This document shows positions 17,311-25,153 of a DNA stretch of 64,000 nucleotides, piece after piece. Position numbers and translations under genes: made by a program. The stretch lies in assembly GCF_003999875.1 (NCBI RefSeq), contig NZ_RQVJ01000003.1:1-64000 (forward strand). Direction: 5' to 3'. This stretch comes from Veillonella sp. 3310 (GTDB lineage: Bacteria; Bacillota; Negativicutes; Veillonellales; Veillonellaceae). The notes beneath the pieces are model-generated. The model ran no database searches and was not told the origin of the DNA. It was given only the letters and a program-made list of their open reading frames with translations. Each line of letters starts with the position of its first letter. The stretch's first letter is position 1.

Positions 17311-17321
17311 ATGATAATCAT
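17311..17321. promoter_or_regulatory. Fur-box-like site in the ferredoxin leader
   Basis: ATGATAATCAT is a perfect palindrome equal to the centre of the classical Fur box. It lies about 25 bp downstream of the expected transcription start. Confidence 0.45.
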
Positions 17322-17358
17322 AAAGTTAGCGAATTTCTATTTTTTATGGAGGTGTCTC

Positions 17359-17523
17359 ATGCGCGTTATTGGTGATGCATGCATTAAATGTGGTTCTTGT
17401 GCTTCTGTTTGTCCAGTAGGAGCAATTGCTGAAGGCGAAGTTAAATACGAAATCAATGAAACTTGCATTGATTGCGGTTCTTGCGAATCCGTTTGCCCAG
17501 TAGCAACAATCACAGCTGAATAA
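17359..17523 (+). CDS. 2[4Fe-4S] ferredoxin, clostridial type
   Basis: A 54-residue electron carrier with two cysteine motifs: Cys8, 11, 14 and 18 (CIKCGSCASVCP) and Cys36, 39, 42 and 46 (CIDCGSCESVCP). Each should hold a [4Fe-4S] cluster. Size and symmetry are standard for the low-potential ferredoxins that serve pyruvate:ferredoxin oxidoreductase and hydrogenases in anaerobes. The start at 17359 follows GGAGGT; an upstream in-frame start at 17311 overlaps the Fur-like site and has no ribosome site. The gene is monocistronic and has its own terminator. Confidence 0.95.
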   Translation: MRVIGDACIKCGSCASVCPVGAIAEGEVKYEINETCIDCGSCESVCPVATITAE

Positions 17524-17536
17524 TTTAAGCTAATAA

Positions 17537-17570
17537 AAAACCCCGTAAACATACGTGTTTACGGGGTTTT
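17537..17570 (+). terminator. Terminator of the ferredoxin gene
   Basis: AAAACCCCGTAAAC pairs with GTTTACGGGGTTTT around a short loop. Confidence 0.9.
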
Positions 17571-17653
17571 CTCGTTTTCTATTTACTCTAATTTTAGGCG
17601 TTTTCGATTCGGTTGCTCAACCGTTGCTCAACCTTTTTGAGGCTCTCATCATG

Positions 17654-18248
17654 TTACTCGTTTTGCTTGTGTATGATTCTGTCAAAATCAGAGAATACTT
17701 TCTGCGTACGATTAAATTCTTTATACTCAGTAACTGCTTTCTTATCAGCTTGTAGTTTTGATATATGCCCTTTATTAGTGAGCACTTCGTATTCGTTGAA
17801 AGATAGGAATTTATCTACGCTTTCAGCAAAGGCTTTCATGGTGAAAGTATGTTTCGAGTTCTTTGAAATAGTTTTGACCGAAGGGAGTTCCGTTCTTTAA
17901 CATATCGTCATTAAGGGCAAAACCTTTCACAATATATTCACGCAATACCTTGGTAGCCCAAATACGGAATTGTGTAGCTTCTTTTGAGTTTACACGGTAG
18001 CCAACAGCGATGATGGCGTCTAGGTTGTAGAAGTTAGTGCTATAGATTTTTCCATCTCTGGCAGTTATTTCCATTTTGGAAATAACTGAATTTTCTGAGA
18101 GCTCTTGTTCAGCAAAGATATTTTTTAAATGCTTGTTGATAGCTGGTACTTGGACGGAAAATAACGTCGCCATATCTTTTTGTGTCATCCAAAATATTTC
18201 GTCTTTAAATAGAACATTGGTAGAAATATTTTCTTGTCCTGATTGGTA
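17654..18248 (-). pseudogene. RhuM-family gene remnant with internal deletion
   Basis: Two frames encode opposite ends of a RhuM (virulence RhuM family) protein. The N-terminal part (about 18248-17823) reads IYQSGQENISTNVLFKDEIF, WMTQKDMATLF and NLDAIIAVGYRVNSKEA. The C-terminal part (17839-17654) reads SVDKFLSFNEYEVLTNKGHI. They meet out of frame near 17830, and the middle of the protein is missing. A stop codon precedes the N-terminal part, with no start before the internal Met. The gene is therefore truncated at the 5' side, deleted and frameshifted. Confidence 0.8.
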
Positions 18249-18345
18249 GATGATTACATCTTATAAGAGGGGCAAAGTCAAGAAGAAATGGGATAACATT
18301 TATATAGAGGCAGAGATATCTAAAGTATTAGGGGGTAGAGTGATA

Positions 18346-18374
18346 TTGAAAATCTATTAAATCTATGGGATAAT
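18346..18374 (+). promoter_or_regulatory. Promoter of tRNA-like RNA, copy A
   Basis: TTGAAA (18346-18351), 17 bp and GATAAT (18369-18374), just upstream of the tRNA-like sequence. The same arrangement precedes copy B. Confidence 0.65.
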
Positions 18375-18390
18375 AGAGTAAATAAAAAAT

Positions 18391-18458
18391 CGCTGTTGGT
18401 CTACTGGCACGATGATAGCATATTGTTATAAAGGTGCGGTTCAAATCAGTATACAGCA
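18391..18458 (+). ncRNA. tRNA-like RNA, copy A (partly degraded)
   Basis: Homologous to copy B at 21020-21087. The D-like arm (GTC...GAT) and the anticodon-like arm (ATAGC, 5-nt loop, GTTAT) still pair. The T-arm (TGCGG TTCAAAT CAGTA) and the acceptor (CGCTGT/ACAGCA) carry mismatches. The 5-nt anticodon-like loop is too short for decoding. Its terminator ends 26 bp before the first ATPase gene, so read-through could feed that gene. Confidence 0.5.
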
Positions 18459-18465
18459 CTTTTTA

Positions 18466-18490
18466 GCACTTTAGTTTATAGGGTGCTTTT
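18466..18490 (+). terminator. Terminator/attenuator before the first P1B ATPase gene
   Basis: GCACTTTA (18466-18473) pairs with TAGGGTGC (18479-18486), including G-T pairs, followed by TTTTA. Copy B keeps the same stem with different bases. No separate promoter is visible between this hairpin and the ATPase start. Confidence 0.6.
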
Positions 18491-18515
18491 ATATTATAAT
18501 TCATAAGGAGATACG

Positions 18516-20609
18516 ATGGAACGCATTTTTAAACTACAAAATTTGAATTGTGCCAATTGCGCTAGCGTGATTGAAACAAAATTAAATCAACTAGAATCTG
18601 TGTCAGCAGCAACTTTCACGCTTGGCACCCAGCAATTGCGCATTACCTCTAGTATAGAAGATACAGATATGTTACGAGATCAAATCCAAGCGGTGTGCGA
18701 TGCTACGGAAGATGGCGTAGTAGTGGTACCATTTGTGCGTGCACCTAAAAAAGCACAACAAGTAGAGGATGACCATGAGCATAATTCTAGTTTAACGGGG
18801 ATTATTATAGGCGCTATCGTGATAGTGGTAGCAGAGTTTACAAATTGGGTGCCAGAGCAATACCTGACCCCATTATTAATTGTAACCTTTATTGTACTAG
18901 GTTGGCGCATTGCATGGGCAGCGATTAAAAATGTTATGAAAGGTAAATTATTCGATGAAAACTTCTTGATGTCTGTTGCTACTATTGGTGCGTTAATCAT
19001 CGGTGAATATGTAGAGGCTGTTTGGGTTATGTTGTTCTTCCAAATGGGTATTTATTTTGAGGAACGTGCTACAGAACGCAGTCGTAATGCGGTTATGGAT
19101 GCAGTGGATCTTCGTCCAGAAGAAGTGCGTTTAATCGTTTGTGATGGTAGCGTGCAGGTGGTGAATCCAGAAGATGTACAAGTAGGGTCTCATATCGAAA
19201 TTCGTCCTGGTGATCGTATTCCATTGGATGGTCGTATAGTAGAAGGTACTACGCGTATCGATACAGCAGCGGTAACTGGTGAACCAGTTCCAGTGAGCGC
19301 TACCGTAGGTACAGAAGTGATGTCTGGGTGCATCAATGTGGATGGGCGTATTGTCTTAGAAGTAACGCATGAATTAAAAGATTCCATGGTTATGCGCATT
19401 CTTGATGCTGTAGAACATGCAGCGGCATCGAAACCAAAGATTGATCGTTTCATTACTCGTTTCTCTCGCGTATATACTCCAATCGTAGTGGCATTGGCGA
19501 TTATCGTTGCCGTAGTACCTCCTCTATTCACAGGAGAATGGCAATATTGGATTTATACAGCGTTAACATTCTTAGTAGTGTCTTGCCCATGTGCTCTTGT
19601 ATTGTCTGTGCCTTTGGCATTCTTCTCTGGTATCGGTGCTGGTTCTAAACAAGGTATCTTGTTCAAAGGTGGTAAAGCGATCGAGGCTATGAGTCGTGTG
19701 AAAGCGATTGCTTTCGACAAAACTGGTACTATCACAACAGGTACTTTCAACGTACAAACAGTAGAAGTAGCTGGTACTTATACAGATAATGAAGTGTTGC
19801 AATATGCAGCGGCTCTAGAAGCTGGTTCTACACACCCGATTGCTATGTCCATTGTAGAAGAAGTACAGCGTAGAGGAGTAGAGTTTAATACGGCTAAGGA
19901 TGTAAAAGAAATCTCTGGTCATGGTATGGTAGGCATTGTAGAAGGCCATACCGTATTGGTTGGTAATGGTCGTTTATTAGAAACAGAACATGTAACGGTA
20001 CCAACTATTGAACATGTATATGGTAGTGAAGTATTCGTAGCTATTGATGGTCAATATATAGGTCGTATCGTCATTGCCGATGCTGTGAAAGCAGATTCTA
20101 AAGAGGCTATCCGTCGTATGAATGGAAAAGGATATCATACAGTGATGCTCACAGGTGATGTGGCATCCAGTGCGAACCATATTGCCCAAGAAGTAGGTAT
20201 CCAAGGTGTGCGTGCCGAGTTGTTACCACAAGATAAACTGGAGGTTGTCCAATCTCTTCGTAATGACTATGGCTCTGTCATGTTCGTAGGTGATGGTATC
20301 AATGACGCGCCTGTGTTGACAGGTGCTGATGTAGGCGGGGCTATGGGTAGTGGTGCAGATTCTGCCATCGAAGCAGCAGATGTAGTATACATGAACTCTA
20401 ACCTAGATTCCGTATGGCGTTCCTTAAGTATTGCAGAACGTACCTTGTCCATTGCATGGCAAAATATTTTCTTCGCTATTGCTGTAAAAATTATCGTTAT
20501 GGTGGCTGGTGTATTTGGCTTTGCAAATATGTGGGTGGCAGTTTTTGCAGATACAGGGGTATCCATTCTTTGCATCTTTAACTCTGTCCGTATTTTCTAC
20601 AGTAAATAA
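18516..20609 (+). CDS. P1B-type heavy-metal ATPase (Zn/Cd/Pb class), copy A
   Basis: A 697-residue membrane pump that expels soft or borderline divalent metals using ATP. An N-terminal HMA metal-binding domain has NCANC (Cys12 and Cys15), followed by a short acidic/His linker (EDDHEHN). The transmembrane ion site is CPC at 357-359. The phosphorylated Asp is D401 in DKTGTIT. An HP motif (STHPIA) and GDGINDAP near 592-599 complete the catalytic core. The CPC context and KGG fit the ZntA/CadA subgroup. The start follows AAGGAG. It is nearly identical to the gene at 21262, a tandem duplication. No metal-responsive regulator gene is adjacent. Confidence 0.93.
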   Translation: MERIFKLQNLNCANCASVIETKLNQLESVSAATFTLGTQQLRITSSIEDTDMLRDQIQAVCDATEDGVVVVPFVRAPKKAQQVEDDHEHNSSLTGIIIGAIVIVVAEFTNWVPEQYLTPLLIVTFIVLGWRIAWAAIKNVMKGKLFDENFLMSVATIGALIIGEYVEAVWVMLFFQMGIYFEERATERSRNAVMDAVDLRPEEVRLIVCDGSVQVVNPEDVQVGSHIEIRPGDRIPLDGRIVEGTTRIDTAAVTGEPVPVSATVGTEVMSGCINVDGRIVLEVTHELKDSMVMRILDAVEHAAASKPKIDRFITRFSRVYTPIVVALAIIVAVVPPLFTGEWQYWIYTALTFLVVSCPCALVLSVPLAFFSGIGAGSKQGILFKGGKAIEAMSRVKAIAFDKTGTITTGTFNVQTVEVAGTYTDNEVLQYAAALEAGSTHPIAMSIVEEVQRRGVEFNTAKDVKEISGHGMVGIVEGHTVLVGNGRLLETEHVTVPTIEHVYGSEVFVAIDGQYIGRIVIADAVKADSKEAIRRMNGKGYHTVMLTGDVASSANHIAQEVGIQGVRAELLPQDKLEVVQSLRNDYGSVMFVGDGINDAPVLTGADVGGAMGSGADSAIEAADVVYMNSNLDSVWRSLSIAERTLSIAWQNIFFAIAVKIIVMVAGVFGFANMWVAVFADTGVSILCIFNSVRIFYSK

Positions 20610-20725
20610 TATACGTCCTCCTACTAGCATGTACGTCCAACTATGTAGCGGGAGGCATTGTGATATCTTCCCCCTTTTTTTGTAGTTATACAAGGTATAT
20701 ATCACTACATAACAACTATACAGCG

Positions 20726-20758
20726 AAGAGGACTTGGCCATTAGGCTAAGTCCTCTTT
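20726..20758 (+). terminator. Terminator of ATPase copy A
   Basis: AAGAGGACTT-GCC pairs with GGC-TAAGTCCTCTT, followed by TTG. Confidence 0.75.
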
Positions 20759-20805
20759 GTCGTGTAGGGACATAGTCTACCAACTCATTTTGTCCTATAA
20801 CCCTG

Positions 20806-20838
20806 AAAGCCAGCAGAACATAGGGACTGCTGGCTTTT
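20806..20838. terminator. Second hairpin terminator between the ATPase blocks
   Basis: AAAGCCAGCAG (20806-20816) pairs with CTGCTGGCTTT (20827-20837), followed by one more T. It is absent after copy B, so it was probably already next to the junction of the duplication. Confidence 0.65.
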
Positions 20839-20883
20839 GTGTATAGATCTACTTGTGTTGCTTTAGAAGTAATTTATCGTTTT

Positions 20884-20953
20884 GTGTCATCCAAAATGTT
20901 TCGTCTTTAAATAAAACGTTAGTTGAAATATTTTCTTGTCCTGATTGGTAGAT
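20884..20953 (-). pseudogene. Short rhuM 5' remnant, copy B
   Basis: On the minus strand this reads QIYQSGQENISTNVLFKDET followed by FWMTQ, matching the start of the rhuM remnant at 18248-18180. Only about 25 codons survive. It marks the left edge of the duplicated block. Confidence 0.8.
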
Positions 20954-20974
20954 TTGGTTATAAAAACGATTTAT

Positions 20975-21003
20975 TTGCAAGTCTATTAAATCTATAAGAT
21001 AAT
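20975..21003 (+). promoter_or_regulatory. Promoter of tRNA-like RNA, copy B
   Basis: TTGCAA (20975-20980), 17 bp and GATAAT (20998-21003). Confidence 0.65.
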
Positions 21004-21019
21004 AGAATAAATAAAAAAT

Positions 21020-21087
21020 CGCTGTTGGTCTACTGGCACGACGATAACATATTGTTATAAAGATGCGGTTCGAATCCGCATACAGCG
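21020..21087 (+). ncRNA. tRNA-like RNA, copy B (intact fold)
   Basis: The sequence folds as a cloverleaf. A 6-bp acceptor-like stem is formed by CGCTGT and ACAGCG. A D-like arm GTC/GAC has GG in its loop. A 5-bp arm ATAAC/GTTAT carries a 5-nt loop (ATATT). A 6-bp T-like stem ATGCGG/CCGCAT holds the canonical loop TTCGAAT. The acceptor plus T stems total 12 bp, as in tRNA. The anticodon-like loop lacks 7 nt and T33, and there is no CCA, so it should not decode. It has its own promoter and terminator. A degenerate tRNA gene is the alternative. Confidence 0.6.
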
Positions 21088-21111
21088 CTCTAAGTACTAG
21101 GGTGCTTTTTT
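21085..21111 (+). terminator. Terminator of tRNA-like RNA, copy B
   Basis: GCGCTCTA (21085-21092) pairs with TAGGGTGC (21098-21105) around AGTAC, followed by six T. Its 5' arm overlaps the 3' acceptor strand by three bases, so the two folds compete. Confidence 0.75.
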
Positions 21112-21170
21112 ATTATCGAAATGAGATAAAACTAGGGAGATAAAAAAATAAATGAATATGTAATCATATG

Positions 21171-21199
21171 TTGACAAAATAGAATTTTGTAGATATAAT
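21171..21199 (+). promoter_or_regulatory. Consensus promoter of ATPase copy B
   Basis: TTGACA (21171-21176), 17 bp and TATAAT (21194-21199). It lies downstream of the tRNA-like terminator, so copy B has an independent promoter that copy A lacks. Confidence 0.85.
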
Positions 21200-21261
21200 A
21201 AATGTATGAATGAATACTCAAGTACAAAATATATGTAATATATCAATAAAAAGGAGTTACT

Positions 21262-23355
21262 ATGGAACGCATTTTTACATTACAAAATTTGAACTGTGCA
21301 AATTGCGCTAGTGTCATTGAAGAAAAATTAATTCAACTAGAATCTGTGTCGGCAGCGACTTTCACAATTGGTACGAAACAATTGCGTATTACATCTACCG
21401 TAGAAGATACGGATGTTTTGCAAGAACAAATCCAAGCGGTTTGTGATGCTACGGAGGATGGTGTGGTAGTTGTACCATTTGTACGAGTAGCGAAAAAAGC
21501 AAAGCAAGATGACCATGACCATGAGCATAACGCAAGCTTATCTGCCATAATCGTCGGAGCCATCGTGATGGCAGTAGCAGAGCTTACGGATTGGGTACCA
21601 GATCAATATATGATACCATTGTTGCTGGTAACCTTTGTTGTATTAGGTTGGCGTATTGTATGGGCTGCTATTAAAAATGGCATGAAAGGCAAATTCTTTG
21701 ATGAAAACTTCTTGATGTCTATTGCTACCATCGGTGCTTTAATCATTGGTGAATACGCAGAGGCTGTAGGCGTTATGTTGTTCTTCCAAGTAGGGATTTA
21801 TTTTGAAGAACGTGCTACAGAACGCAGCCGTAATGCCGTAATGGATGCAGTAGATCTTCGTCCAGAAGAAGTACGTTTAATCGTTTGTGACGGCAGTGTG
21901 CATGTGGTGAATCCAGAAGATGTACAAGTAGGATCTCATATCGAAATTCGTCCTGGGGACCGTATTCCATTGGATGGTCGTGTAGTAGAAGGGACCACGC
22001 GCATCGATACAGCAGCGGTGACAGGGGAACCTGTACCTGTAAGTGCTACAGTAGGTACTGAAGTGATGTCTGGTTGTATCAATGTGGATGGACGCATTGT
22101 CTTAGAAGTGACACATGAATTAAAAGATTCCATGGTTATGCGTATTCTAGACGCTGTGGAAAATGCAGCGGCATCGAAACCAAAAATCGACCGATTCATT
22201 ACTCGTTTCTCTCGCGTATATACGCCAATCGTAGTGGCATTGGCGATTATCGTTGCCATAGTACCTCCTCTATTCACAGGAGAATGGCAATATTGGATTT
22301 ACACAGCTTTAACATTCTTAGTAGTATCTTGTCCATGCGCCTTAGTATTATCTGTGCCATTGGCATTCTTCTCTGGCATTGGTGCTGGTTCTCGACAAGG
22401 TATCTTATTCAAAGGTGGTAAAGCAATCGAGGCTATGAGCCGTGTGAAAGCTATTGCATTTGATAAAACTGGTACCATCACAACTGGTACTTTCAACGTA
22501 CAAACAGTAGAAGTAGCTAGTGGCTATACAGAAAACGAAGTGTTGGAATATGCAGCAGCCTTAGAAGCCGTATCTACACACCCAATTGCGATGTCTATCG
22601 TAGAAGAAGTAAAACGTAGAGGGGTAGAGTTTACTACAGCCAAGGATGTAAAAGAAATTTCCGGTCACGGCATGGTAGGCACCGTAGAAGGTCATACTGT
22701 ATTAGTCGGCAATGGTCGTTTGTTGGCGAAAGAAAATATTGCAACGCCATTGATTGATTATGTGTATGGTAGTGAAGTATTCGTAGCTGTTGACGGTCAA
22801 TACGTAGGCCGTATCATCATCGCTGACGCTTTAAAAGCTGATTCTAAGGAAGCCATTCGTCGCATGAACGGCAAAGGATATCAAACAGTGATGCTTACAG
22901 GTGATGTGGCAGCTAGTGCGAAGTACATTGCTCAACAAGTAGGTATTCAAGGAGTACGTGCTGAGTTATTACCACAAGATAAATTAGAAGTGGTACAGTC
23001 TCTACGTAATGATCATGGTTCTGTCATGTTCGTAGGTGACGGCATCAACGATGCGCCTGTATTAACTGGTGCCGATGTAGGTGGTGCTATGGGTAGTGGT
23101 GCAGACTCTGCTATCGAAGCGGCAGACGTAGTGTACATGAACTCTAACCTAGATTCTGTATGGCGTTCTTTGAGCATTGCAGACCGTACATTATCCATTG
23201 CATGGCAAAATATTTTCTTTGCCATAGCTGTGAAAATCATCGTTATGGTAGCAGGTGTATTTGGTTTTGCAAATATGTGGGTAGCTATCTTTGCAGATAC
23301 AGGGGTATCCATTCTTTGTATCTTGAACTCTATCCGTATTTTCTACAGTAAGTAA
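21262..23355 (+). CDS. P1B-type heavy-metal ATPase (Zn/Cd/Pb class), copy B
   Basis: A 697-residue paralogue of the gene at 18516 with the same architecture: HMA domain with Cys12 and Cys15, CPC at 357-359, D401 in DKTGTIT, an HP motif and GDGINDAP. Differences cluster in the N-terminal third. They include a longer histidine-containing linker (DDHDHEHN), and in the first membrane helices GVMLFFQVG replaces WVMLFFQMG. A shift in metal preference is possible but cannot be read directly. The start follows AAAAAGGAG and the gene has its own strong promoter. Silent differences are common, so the duplication is not very recent. Confidence 0.93.
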   Translation: MERIFTLQNLNCANCASVIEEKLIQLESVSAATFTIGTKQLRITSTVEDTDVLQEQIQAVCDATEDGVVVVPFVRVAKKAKQDDHDHEHNASLSAIIVGAIVMAVAELTDWVPDQYMIPLLLVTFVVLGWRIVWAAIKNGMKGKFFDENFLMSIATIGALIIGEYAEAVGVMLFFQVGIYFEERATERSRNAVMDAVDLRPEEVRLIVCDGSVHVVNPEDVQVGSHIEIRPGDRIPLDGRVVEGTTRIDTAAVTGEPVPVSATVGTEVMSGCINVDGRIVLEVTHELKDSMVMRILDAVENAAASKPKIDRFITRFSRVYTPIVVALAIIVAIVPPLFTGEWQYWIYTALTFLVVSCPCALVLSVPLAFFSGIGAGSRQGILFKGGKAIEAMSRVKAIAFDKTGTITTGTFNVQTVEVASGYTENEVLEYAAALEAVSTHPIAMSIVEEVKRRGVEFTTAKDVKEISGHGMVGTVEGHTVLVGNGRLLAKENIATPLIDYVYGSEVFVAVDGQYVGRIIIADALKADSKEAIRRMNGKGYQTVMLTGDVAASAKYIAQQVGIQGVRAELLPQDKLEVVQSLRNDHGSVMFVGDGINDAPVLTGADVGGAMGSGADSAIEAADVVYMNSNLDSVWRSLSIADRTLSIAWQNIFFAIAVKIIVMVAGVFGFANMWVAIFADTGVSILCILNSIRIFYSK

Positions 23356-23459
23356 GACATGCTCTCCTGCTAGCATGTACGCCCTACTATGTAGCAGGAG
23401 GATCGTGATATCTTCCCTCCTTGTAGTTATACAAGGCATATCACTCATAACAACTATAC

Positions 23460-23504
23460 ACAACAAAGAGGACTTAGCAAGTGAGCTAGGTCCTTTTTGT
23501 TGTG
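23460..23504 (+). terminator. Terminator of ATPase copy B
   Basis: GGACTTAGC pairs with GCTAGGTCC, extended by ACAACAAA with TTTTTGTTGT. Confidence 0.75.
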
Positions 23505-23653
23505 TAAAGGTATGTATGTACTCCTATACATTGAGGGAGGGGAAATAGAAATATTGTTAGAAACTTTCATAATAAATCATAAAAAAATTGACGAATTGAC
23601 GTTGATTGATTAAGATAAAGGGTAGGGTTATTAAGACGTTAAGGAGGTGTCAC

Positions 23654-24607
23654 ATGTTAACGGTACACAAACACGTAGAGGGGGAGCTATTTACGGATTC
23701 CACTGTACAAGATGCGACAAAAGGTTCATGGATAAATTTGGTGAACCCAGACCCCGATGAGTTGGCTATCGTCAATATGATGACACAGATTCCAACGGAT
23801 GTACTGAAAGCAGCTTTGGATACGGAAGAACGGTCTCACGTAGAAATTGAAGATGAATACATTTTCGTCGTTATTAACATTCCAGTACTGCGTGGTTCTG
23901 ATGTATATGATGCAGTACCTTTGGGTGTATTTGTGACAGAAGATTTCTTTATTACCATCTGTTTAGAAGAAGCAGAAGTGCTCTATCCGTTCTTGAGCAA
24001 TCAAATGCCAACCTTCTATACTTTTAAAAAGACAAGATTTCTGTTCCAAATCATGTATCGCACAGCGGTACTATATTTGCGATACTTACAACAAATCGAC
24101 CGCCGTACGGATGACATTGAAAAAACATTACGACATACGACACGGAATAAAGATTTGTTCCAATTGTTGGAATTACAAAAATCCATGACCTATTTTACCT
24201 CTGCACTGCGTGGTAATGGTACGGTAATGGAACGTATTTTGCGCATTCGTCGTCATGATGATGTACGCTATTTGTTGAAAATCTATGAAGAAGATGAGGA
24301 TCTATTAGAAGATGTGATCATTGAGAACAAGCAGGCTGTGGAAATGGTTGAAATGTATTCTAATATTTTGATGAATATGATGAATGCCTTTACATCCATT
24401 ATTTCTAACAATTTAAACTTAGTTATGAAATTATTGGCAGCCATGACAATTATGCTAGCGGTACCAACGGCCATCTTTAGCTTGTGGGGTATCAATGTAC
24501 CGGTACCATTTGCTGATACGGAATATGGCTTTGAGTATGTGATTGGTATTGGCATAAGCTTTGCAGCGCTGGCAGGCTATTGGCTTTGGAAAAACGATTT
24601 CTTTTAA
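23654..24607 (+). CDS. CorA/ZntB-family divalent cation transporter
   Basis: A 317-residue protein of the 2-TM-GxN family. It has a large cytoplasmic domain (about 1-255) with the long helices typical of the family funnel and two C-terminal transmembrane helices. The filter signature after TM1 reads G279-I280-N281 (LWGINVPVPF), not the GMN of classical CorA Mg2+ channels. GIN is the form described for the zinc transporter ZntB. With two Zn/Cd-type ATPases directly upstream, a role in zinc or cobalt movement is reasonable but unproven; Mg2+ remains possible. The ATG at 23654 follows AAGGAGGTG. Confidence 0.88.
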   Translation: MLTVHKHVEGELFTDSTVQDATKGSWINLVNPDPDELAIVNMMTQIPTDVLKAALDTEERSHVEIEDEYIFVVINIPVLRGSDVYDAVPLGVFVTEDFFITICLEEAEVLYPFLSNQMPTFYTFKKTRFLFQIMYRTAVLYLRYLQQIDRRTDDIEKTLRHTTRNKDLFQLLELQKSMTYFTSALRGNGTVMERILRIRRHDDVRYLLKIYEEDEDLLEDVIIENKQAVEMVEMYSNILMNMMNAFTSIISNNLNLVMKLLAAMTIMLAVPTAIFSLWGINVPVPFADTEYGFEYVIGIGISFAALAGYWLWKNDFF

Positions 24608-24623
24608 TTGCATAGTAAAATGG

Positions 24624-24657
24624 AACACACCTAAGGGGACTCCCGGGGGTGTGTTTT
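24624..24657 (+). terminator. Terminator of the CorA/ZntB-like gene
   Basis: AACACACC pairs with GGTGTGTT, followed by a T-rich end. Confidence 0.8.
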
Positions 24658-25019
24658 CTTATGTCACGATTCAGGTTAATTATGAAAGTTTCTTATATCT
24701 ATCTTTAAAAGTCATGAATATTATACAAAATGAATAAAATTACTATATAGATATTTTTCAATTTGTGTAAAAATAATGATTTAAAATGATATAAATCACA
24801 GATAAATAGCTAGAAATGTACACTTTCAAACAAGTATGCATTCCGTGTCTTGCAATATTCACATTAGTCATTTGACTTTTTTGATAAAAGAAATTAACAT
24901 ATTTATGTAATATCTATAATATAGTTGGGCGTAGATATTGACTATGAATACCTTAAATAAGGGAAGAATATTTTGGGGGAGATATTGCTAAAAGTTGTAT
25001 AGGGTTATGGGCAAGATGG
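24658..25019. other. Gene-free AT-rich region upstream of the ABC operon
   Basis: No gene is seen. TATAAT at 24915-24920 is a possible -10, but its -35 is poor. TTGACT at 24872 and 24938 lack matching -10 boxes at 17 bp. Confidence 0.4.
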
Positions 25020-25089
25020 AGCAAGGTTGTCTAAGCTGTAGCCCTTGCTGACTTTGTGTAGCAGATCCACCTCAAAGGTGGCTTTTTTT
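25020..25089 (+). promoter_or_regulatory. Two-hairpin leader with terminator before the ABC operon
   Basis: AGCAAGG (25020-25026) pairs with CCTTGCT (25043-25049). A second hairpin, CCACCT/AGGTGG (25067-25081), runs into seven T. A terminator 65 bp before the first gene is the usual layout of an attenuator. No known riboswitch class is recognised. It could instead end an unseen upstream transcript. Confidence 0.5.
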
Positions 25090-25153
25090 ATGACTTGATG
25101 TTTCATAGCGGTAGAGGGTAGGCCCAAAGTCTATTTAGAAGGGATGTGGATGA

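Noticed and set aside
17555-17900. Plus-strand frames between the ferredoxin gene and the rhuM remnant
   Set aside because: They are shadows of the minus-strand rhuM remnant, which has recognisable protein similarity.
18391-18458. Functional tRNA gene
   Set aside because: 5-nt anticodon-like loop, mismatched T-arm and acceptor, no CCA; listed as tRNA-like instead.
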